Source: Beaufortia kweichowensis
Lineage: Eukaryota > Chordata > Actinopteri > Cypriniformes > Gastromyzontidae
Assembly (NCBI GenBank): GCA_019155185.1
Contig: CM032806.1
Location: 13,264,996-13,328,995 of the forward strand
DNA: 64,000 bases
Direction of reading: 5' to 3'
This document shows, piece by piece, positions 57,201 to 64,000 of the stretch (the stretch's first letter is position 1; every line of letters begins with the position of its first letter). Position numbers and translations under genes: made by a program. Under the pieces are notes generated by a model. The model saw nothing but the letters and a program-made list of their open reading frames with translations, searched no databases and was not told the origin of the DNA.

Positions 57201-60200
57201 TCATATAGTTGTGAAACCTTCAATTGGTTTCTGGATTTACCGCCCTGAGGAGAGTTGCGTGTTTTTAGCTGTATATTTTTAAAAGGCAATAAGGGACATA
57301 GTGCAGAACTGAAGCAGACGCGATTTCACCGTAATTAGACGGACTGATTTTCGACCAGTGTGCGAATCATTACGTAAATGCAAAAACGAAGGAATTTCAA
57401 TAAAAAAAATTTCTGGGTTTAATCTGTTTCGGAATCAGGGTGCAAGATTTGTCTTCTGCAATGTAAATTGTTCCCAGTGAGCTAAATGTGAAGTGTCGTA
57501 GGAAGGTTGTGCATTTTTTATATTGCAATAATACAGTACTTGTGTTTTGTCAATGTATCATCCAAAACTAATCGGGAAGCAAAAGCTTTACATAAAAATG
57601 TGAAAAACTTCACATGTATTTCTTAATAATCTCTTGTTATGTCTTTGAAAATGTTATTGCTCACGGTTCGACTGTGTTTGTACTCTACAGCTGACTACAG
57701 TACCAGCGAGATGCTGGTCAACATGGGCAACCTCCCACTAGACGAGTTCTACCCTGCAGTCGCCATAGTGACGCTGATGCGTATCCTGCGTGACCCGTCG
57801 CTGTCCAATCATCACACTATGGTGGTGCAGGCCGTCACCTTCATCTTCAAATCGCTCGGGCTCAAATGCGTGCAGTTCCTGCCCCAGGTCATGCCCACCT
57901 TCCTCAATGTCATCAGGGTGTGCGACGCCAGCATCAGAGAGGTAATAATGTTAGCTGCAAAACATCTGTACCTCTGTTCCCTTTTTAACCATCTAGCCTT
58001 TTCCATATTCACTTTCATCATCCACTAAATTACCGCTTCTCATTACTATAACTAGATACTAGTTCAGTTTCACTGGTTATTAAAGTTATTGAATATTTCT
58101 GTCATCAATGCATCCATAGTGGACTGCCATCTTGCTCTCCAGCCAATTTGTCAGCAATGATTGATTGTTTGCTTTTGACGTTTTGTCTCTTGTTTCTGTT
58201 TTTCGCCCTCAGTTCCTGTTCCAGCAGATGGGAATGGTTGTGTGCTTCGTCAAGATCCACATCCGGCCGTACATGGACGATATCTTCACGCTCATCCGGG
58301 TGAGAGTCATGCTCATGGACCGGGGGCAGAAAGACTTAAATGTCCTGTGGTCTCACAGAGGTCATTGAGAAGTGTTTGGTTAGCCTTTGCTTTTTTAGGT
58401 ATGTTTTTAGCATTTGAGGGGCTGCTGTGCTGTGATTTACAGCAGTCGGTGGTAAAAGTCAGGGCATGTTAGTCCCATTTCGAGAGCTTTCTTTTATGTG
58501 ATCCCCTGCTGTAATCCTGCAGCCTGATAGCGGCCAGGAAGAGCCTTTTAAAGCTCTCGTATAAATGTGTTGGCAGGTCAGAGCGTCTATGACACTCTGT
58601 GACATTTGTGTCTCTTTTAATCCTCGAGCGGTGGATTATTGACAGTTTTATGAAGTGCTCGATCATTCTTTCCACTCACATCATCACACCAATTTGTGTT
58701 GTTGTAGTCCTTCTGCATTTCAAGTGGAGGATTAAACTCTTTTTGTGCACAGCAATCACGCTATAATATCACACTGTTTTCAAATTCAGTTTTATTTTTC
58801 TTATTCAAATCTACAGTACATAGAAAGATGACTAAATTGATGACAGATATGATATTTGTCAGATTATTATTATTATAAAAATGCCACCATTTTATCATAT
58901 GACTCCAGTGGGTTAATAAATGTTGCAAAGTGATACATTTGTGAGAGAAAATTAATATTTTAATCTTATTTAGCCAAATGAAACCAAAACAAGCACATCT
59001 GAGTGTGACATTCAGAATTTGAAAAATGGTTCCTGTGTGTAGTTGTCAGATGAGACTTTTTTAAATAAAACTGTTTAACTGAAGAAAAGAAGTCACATAC
59101 AGCTGGGATAAGTCTTTTACAACTTTACAATAAGGTTGTTATTGTTAACATTAGTAACAAGGAACAATCTTTGTTAATGTTAGTTAAGGCCAAAACAATT
59201 GTACATGAGTTCATTATGCATTAACTAGTGTTAACAGATACAACTTCTAATTTAAAAAGTAAATGCTGAAATAACCTGAACTAAAATGAGCCATTTTACC
59301 CCATTGCAAGTTATGCTGAACAGCAGGTCATTATGTAATGTTCCAAATGAGCCCATGTGTACTTCATTAAATCACTTGGATATGGTGGTTTTCTTTTTGT
59401 AGGAATACTGGACTCCAAACAACCCCATGCAGAACACCATTATTCTGCTGATCGAGCAGATCGTTGTGGCTTTAGGCGGAGAGTTCAAGCTGTACCTCCC
59501 GCAGCTGATCCCGCACATGCTGCGAGTCTTCATGCACGACAGCAGCCCTGGACGCAGTGTCACCATCAAGGTAAACACACAGCCATACCAGCAGAACATT
59601 ATTACTGTATATACCCATATTATGCAGGACATAACATTACAGACGCTTGTCATATAGTCATGAACATCAATATAGTGACAGTGGCTTACACAGCGAATGA
59701 AGTATTAGCATCAGTTTTTTTCTCACCGAGCCGTCTCTAGTGCTCTAGAGCAAAGGTCAGGTATGCAGCACAGGAAATCCTTTAATATTAGATTCATTTT
59801 CTCCGGCTTAGTGAGTCATTTCTTATTTGTGTTTTAGAACTAAAAAAATAAATGTGAAAAAGTATCTCTCTTTCACCATCATCACACAGCAGACAATGTC
59901 TCTGTGAGCCCCTGGACGTCTGTGTTCGTGTCTGCACACCCTGTTTCAAATGCGAGGGGTTCACATTCAGGTAACGGGTAATGTCATCTCATATAAAGCC
60001 TTCTCACTCGCTCATCAGAGGAGCAGAAGTGATAAATTCTCACTGAATTTATATTTAGTATTTTGGACTGTTGTTTTGGAAGGATATGTTCACCGGTATA
60101 CTGATTATTTGACTGTAGGTTTATGCAAAAGTCATCAGGTGATGTGTGTAATCATTACTTTTAAGACAGAGAAGCAGGGTTTTTTATTTTATTGAAATAA

Positions 60201-63200
60201 AACTTGGCTTGATAATTTACGGCTCATTACACCCCATCAGCCAATCACAATTAAGTATTCCATAGAGCGCTGTTATAAATCAAGGTAATTTGCTGCAAAG
60301 TTTATAGATAAACATGTGATGCTGGCCAGATTGTGGCCTGTGAAACCCTCCCACACACACTTCAAAAGGAAGTAAAAAATACGAGGGCTTCCCAGAGCTC
60401 TTCAATCATCATCCGTCTGGAGATATTCTCCCCTGACAGACGTGTGCGGCTGTGGGCCAAAGCCACAGATCCCTCAGCAGTTATTCAGCTCCACATGTAC
60501 ACGCTGCTCTGCTGAATAAAGAGAACGGCTGGACGTTACCACCGTCTGCTCGGAGAGTCTGTGAAAGCATTGAGCTCGCCCTGAAGGAGCCGTAAACCAA
60601 AACAAAAGCAAAGTTCTTCGAGTGGGCCGCTCTTGGAGAGGTTTTGCCCTTGTGTTTGCCAGGTCTGCGTGAAGAATATCTAAAACAGTAGTTTTTCATG
60701 AGAAAATCAGGTACACTTTGTGCCCTTTTTGCTTTCTTTTTGGCCTTTTTCTACCACTTGCATTGAGAAGGTTTAGAAATGACAAAAGTCAAGACTAAAA
60801 CAGTCAAAAGTTTGCAAACATTCACAACATTCTAGAATAGCAGTAAACGCATCAAAACCATGAAATAACACATTTGTATCTGTGATTAAAAGCATCTAAA
60901 ATAAATGATTATGTTATATTTGATCATCTTCAAAAGTACTTCAACTTTGTCTAGAATTGATAAACTCATACTCTTGACATTTTATCATCCAGCATCTCAG
61001 AGGTCTAAACCTGAGAAGCTTTTTAAACAACACTGAAGGACTTTCTATCTATGCTGGACTCTTATTGGCTGCTTTTTATTCATTATTTGCTCCAAGTAAT
61101 CCATTTCAAAAATATATTGTGACCAGAATTTTAGTTTTTTAATGAAAGAAAGCAATGTTGGCACAATTATATTTTTGTCTAAAAACATCATTTCAAACAT
61201 TGAAATATACACCTTCAGATTAAAAGAAAAAATGTTCTCAGTTGTGTCTACTGTACTGTACTGTACTTACTTTATGTATATATCATACAGTATAATATAA
61301 GTCTCGAAACAAAGTTGACTTGTTTTAGTAATACTTCAGAGAGTTTCCTTATTTTATAATCTTGTAATGACTGAATGCAGTTTCACACGTTTTAGCTGTT
61401 ACTTTGTGATACCTTTTTTTATCCACCAGCGTCACAAATCATGTATATTTCTGTTTTCTAGCTGCTCATGGCCATCCAGCTGTTTGGAGCAAACCTTGAT
61501 GATTACCTCCACCTGCTGCTGCCGCCCATAGTTAAACTGTTTGACGCCCCCGATGTCCCACTTCAGGCACGCAAGTCAGTATACATGCACAGCAGTACTA
61601 GTGTAATGTGACGTATGTTCAAGCAAAACAGGATATCAAGAAAAGTATTATTTACATTCATGCATGAAGGACACTTTTTTTATCCAAAGCAATTTTTAAC
61701 ACCCGTGATTTTGGTGTTTCTAGTGGCAGGTTATTTTTATTCATGTCATGCTCTGATAAATCATAGAACCTGTATGGTTTATAAAGGACATGAATGACAA
61801 TATAGGACCCTTGAGATAGTAAGATATTTTCCCAGCGGTGATGGGGACAGAAGCGAGTCAGGTAACCCCAGGATCAAATGAACCCAACGGGTTTTGGCCA
61901 GCTGTTGCTTTATTATTCTCAGCTAAATGTTTTTTACAGACATGAATCTTTGTTTGATCCCTGCTGTTTTACTGACAGAGTGTTGAACAGAGTTTAAGAG
62001 AGAATTTTGAAGGGAAAGTTAGACACGGATTGTATTTTATTAAAGCGCTTAGTTTTGTTGGCAGTACCACTGTACAGATGTGTCTATTTTCATGAGAACG
62101 AGAGCTTTTCGAAGAATTTAACATAAGAGAAAAATCCAGGTCACTGTGAATCATGGTCATGGACATTTTGATGTTTTTTTTTCTTATAGTATGAATGTTA
62201 GCCCTAAAGTAGAAAATCAATTTTTAAAAGTGGTTTTAACATTAATGTGTGAGCAGTGAGTCTACACAGTGACCCTATTGTGATAAAAATGTTTTCTTTT
62301 ATTCTCGTAAAACCTCAGCAGTCTAGTGTTACGCATGGATCAAGATGAGGCATAGCTGAGGCCTCAAAATGTCTTGCGTTTCAAGGGGCATAAGTCACCT
62401 TTAAGAAAACCTATACACTGGTTTGCTCCAAAACATTGACAAAATTCGCATTTAGAAGATAGAACATGAAGGATTTAAAACTTTGCCAAAAAAGATGTTG
62501 CATTTTGATGACTTCATGCTGCACTTCAGCTTCTCATTAAATTTCCTATCATTTCCTGATATTTTTCCTAATTTCAACACTGCTGCAAGAGTGATTGATA
62601 TAGCAATGTCACTTGAGCAGTAGTGTGATATGGCTCTATATCATCACGGCAGTGATTAGGTCGGAGACAATCACAGCCATCATGGTATAGAGCCGTGTCA
62701 CACGACTACGAGTGTAGTATTGCGTTTATACAATATCAGCCAATCAGATTCGAGAACTATACAGAACTGTTGTATAACATTAAACGGTTCACTAAACAAA
62801 AAGTTATTATTAAATAGCATTGTTACATTGTCAAATATGACTGTTTTGCTCTATTTCACCAAACTGCTGTTCTTATGAGTCAATGAATAATTGAGCCATT
62901 CGTAAAGAATGAATTTGAATTAATCAGTTGAATAATGTGAGTTTAATAAAAAGCCGCATTGAATTAATACCCAGAAGATGAAAAATACTGTAGTATATTT
63001 GGTGAAGTTCCTAGACACTACAGTGTTTTTGAATCTTTTCATAGTAAATATTAAAGTATACTGTTATTTACTAGAGATGATCAATTCACTATACGCTACG
63101 AAATACTTTAAGTGTAGTAATTACTATAATATACCACATTATACTGCAATTTACTACATTTTACTGTAATAAATACTAAAATATACTACATATTTTTTCA

Positions 63201-63763
63201 TATTGGTTTCTTTATGCTACTTGTAAAATTGGTTTTGTAACCAATTTTTAAAAAAAATTGTGACTGATTTCCTTTGGTTTAAATTTTGGTTTATTTTGTG
63301 TGATTTGAATAAAGAATTACCTCAACATTATCGTGATACTATATCTGGTACTGTATCATTAGATGCGTTTTGGTATTGTGTTGACCCTGGTGCCCTATAT
63401 AGTGTGTAGATTTAGACAGTGTAAATATGTTGTCTATTGAGCTGAATGAAGTCATGATAGCTCAGAGCGGATCATATGCCTGAGTCCGACCCGTTTCAAT
63501 TTAAGTGCAGTTTAAACCCTGGTGGAATCACCACTCTTTTATGATCTCATTTAATACATAAGTATAAATAAGTTCATGTGTTTGATTTTGTGCTCCTCAG
63601 GGTGGCCTTAGAGACATTAGACCGCCTGACGGAGTCTCTGGACTTCACGGATTATGCCTCCAGGATCATTCACCCTATCGTGCGCACTCTTGACGTCACT
63701 CCAGAGCTGAGGAACACCTCCATGGACACGCTGTCCTCATTGGTCTTTCAGCTCGGCAAAAAG
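42463..63763 (+). CDS. mtor: Serine/threonine kinase mTOR, 5' part (22 coding exons, about 1170 aa); continues past the window
   Basis: Catalytic subunit of TORC1/TORC2; this part is the N-terminal HEAT-repeat scaffold. Coding exons: 42463-42582, 42833-42941, 43837-44069, 44208-44408, 44490-44624, 44710-44985, 45553-45661, 45781-45964, 46331-46459, 47546-47790, 48055-48270, 48396-48601, 49351-49473, 49718-49801, 50286-50378, 53582-53716, 54626-54755, 57691-57941, 58213-58299, 59403-59570, 61462-61574, 63601-63763. The sum is 3510 bp, exactly 1170 codons, with all phases matching. Signature strings seen are VLQQFVSGLKSRNEDTRAKA, FDNIFYAVWDSKQAIREGAV, MQVDATVFTCISM, LSRQIPQLKKDIQDGLLKML, LDERFDAHLAQAENLQALFV and GGEFKLYLPQLIPHMLRVFM. 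The N-terminus is shorter than in human (MSGTASVLQQF). The FAT, FRB and kinase domains lie beyond the right edge. Confidence 0.98.
45194..45345 (-). mobile_element. tRNA-headed SINE in mtor intron 7
   Basis: Read on the minus strand, it begins TTGTAGCTCAACTGGTGGAG, containing an A-box-like TAGCTCAACTGG, continues 'cgctgcgttagcggtgcaaag' and ends with 'ggataagactgtctgccaaatgcattaatgtaaatgt'. The tail is shared with the LINE 3' end at 39680-39727. It lies antisense to mtor in the intron between 44985 and 45553. Confidence 0.78.
46675..47180. repeat. Dispersed repeat in mtor intron 10
   Basis: The stretch 'aaagaggtcatgaactgagaaatca ... cccggcaaacgccagttcctggaatgtgcatatgaataacg' has the look of a common fish dispersed family, and 9430-9860 in ogg1 intron 5 has a generally similar composition. 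No terminal repeats or coding potential are clear, so the assignment is tentative. Confidence 0.35.
48298..48319. repeat. (ATT)n microsatellite in mtor intron 12
   Basis: About seven ATT units, 28 bp after exon 12 of the coding series. Confidence 0.8.
51102..51238. repeat. Compound (GA)n/(GACAGA)n microsatellite
   Basis: About 137 bp of almost pure purine repeat on the plus strand, starting as GA units and changing to interspersed GACAGA units. Confidence 0.95.
52715..53300. mobile_element. Large foldback element in mtor intron 16
   Basis: The left arm has AAAGCTGAATTTTCATCAGCTGTCACTCCAGTCTTAAGTG-like sequence at 52733-52772, and the right arm carries its reverse complement at 53223-53270. 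Pairing continues inward through 'tgtcacatgatccttcagaaat', 'aatattctgatttatt' and 'aaaaagaacagcattt' against 'aaatgctgttcttttt'. The arms are roughly 250 bp with a short centre near 52990. Such near-complete palindromes are a known class of fish MITE. Confidence 0.85.
54756..57690 (+). other. Large mtor intron
   Basis: This 2.9 kb intron separates exons 54626-54755 and 57691-57941. It contains a dispersed 'ttacaataactttgtattagttaacattgg' repeat at about 55783-55905, the family seen again at 59125-59240. No additional exon was recognised. Confidence 0.6.
55783..55905 (+). repeat. 'gttaacattggttaata' dispersed repeat, copy 1
   Basis: 'ttacaataactttgtattagttaacattggttaata' and following bases resemble 'ttacaataaggttgttattgttaacattagtaac' at 59125 onward, same orientation. 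Both are intronic in mtor and noncoding. Confidence 0.55.
59125..59240 (+). repeat. 'gttaacattagtaac' dispersed repeat, copy 2
   Basis: Same family as 55783-55905: a 'ttacaataaggttgtta' start, then 'aatgttagttaa' and 'tgcattaactagtgttaac'. Confidence 0.55.
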
Positions 63764-64000
63764 GTAGAAGCCCAGTATGAGTCCTGTAATGCTGTCTGCA
63801 AGAGTACATGTAAAAAATTTCCATGTGCCCTTGTGTTAACTTCTGACATTTTATTGGGTCTGTAATGCAGCCATGATGTCGTCATCTTGTGGAAAAACCT
63901 ATTTATGTGCTAAAATGCCCATAATTTTGCTTCATGAATGTAACTTTGTTGTAAAGTAGCCATCTAATGATTTCCTAGTGTCTCGCTAAGTGTGCAAAAA

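Overview
The window looks like nuclear DNA of a teleost fish, most likely a cyprinid. It has vertebrate multi-exon genes with short exons and GT-AG introns, an A+T-rich background, and many fish-type dispersed elements: Tc1 and hAT relics, L2-like and L1/Tx1-like LINEs, tRNA-headed SINEs, MITEs and long microsatellites. The cyprinid assignment is inference from the repeat types and was not tested.

Layout. 1-9132: no gene recognised; MITEs, microsatellites and dispersed repeats. 9133-15543 (minus): ogg1, the 8-oxoguanine DNA glycosylase, complete in seven exons (389 aa), with Tc1, L2-like and hAT/ZBED relics in its introns. 15544-16500: a 957 bp divergent intergenic region. 16501-24465 (plus): qars1, glutaminyl-tRNA synthetase, complete in 23 exons (774 aa). 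24466-29259: intergenic with repeats. 29260-32178 (minus): an intact nine-exon gene for a 447 aa protein with a CCHH DNA-binding-type domain resembling FAR1/MULE-transposase or CARF-like proteins; I know of no function for it. 32990-37480: a transposon pile, in which an L1/Tx1-like LINE is interrupted by a MITE, which holds a second inverted-repeat element, which holds a 92 bp minisatellite; a 103 bp tandem array follows. 37655-38780 (plus): a decayed ITM2B-like (BRICHOS family) gene with introns and splice sites but at least three frameshifts. 38940-41100: intergenic with a LINE 3' end. 41100-64000 (plus): the 5' part of mtor, with 22 coding exons covering about the first 1170 residues (HEAT repeats); the gene runs off the right edge.

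How the genes relate. ogg1 (base excision repair), qars1 (translation) and mtor (growth control) are housekeeping genes with no operon-like link. The head-to-head ogg1/qars1 pair could share a bidirectional promoter. The most interesting items are the uncharacterised 447 aa CCHH gene, the ITM2B-like pseudogene beside the tandem arrays, and the nested repeat structure between them. All exon boundaries were set by eye from GT-AG sites, phase continuity and remembered family sequences; none was confirmed with transcripts.
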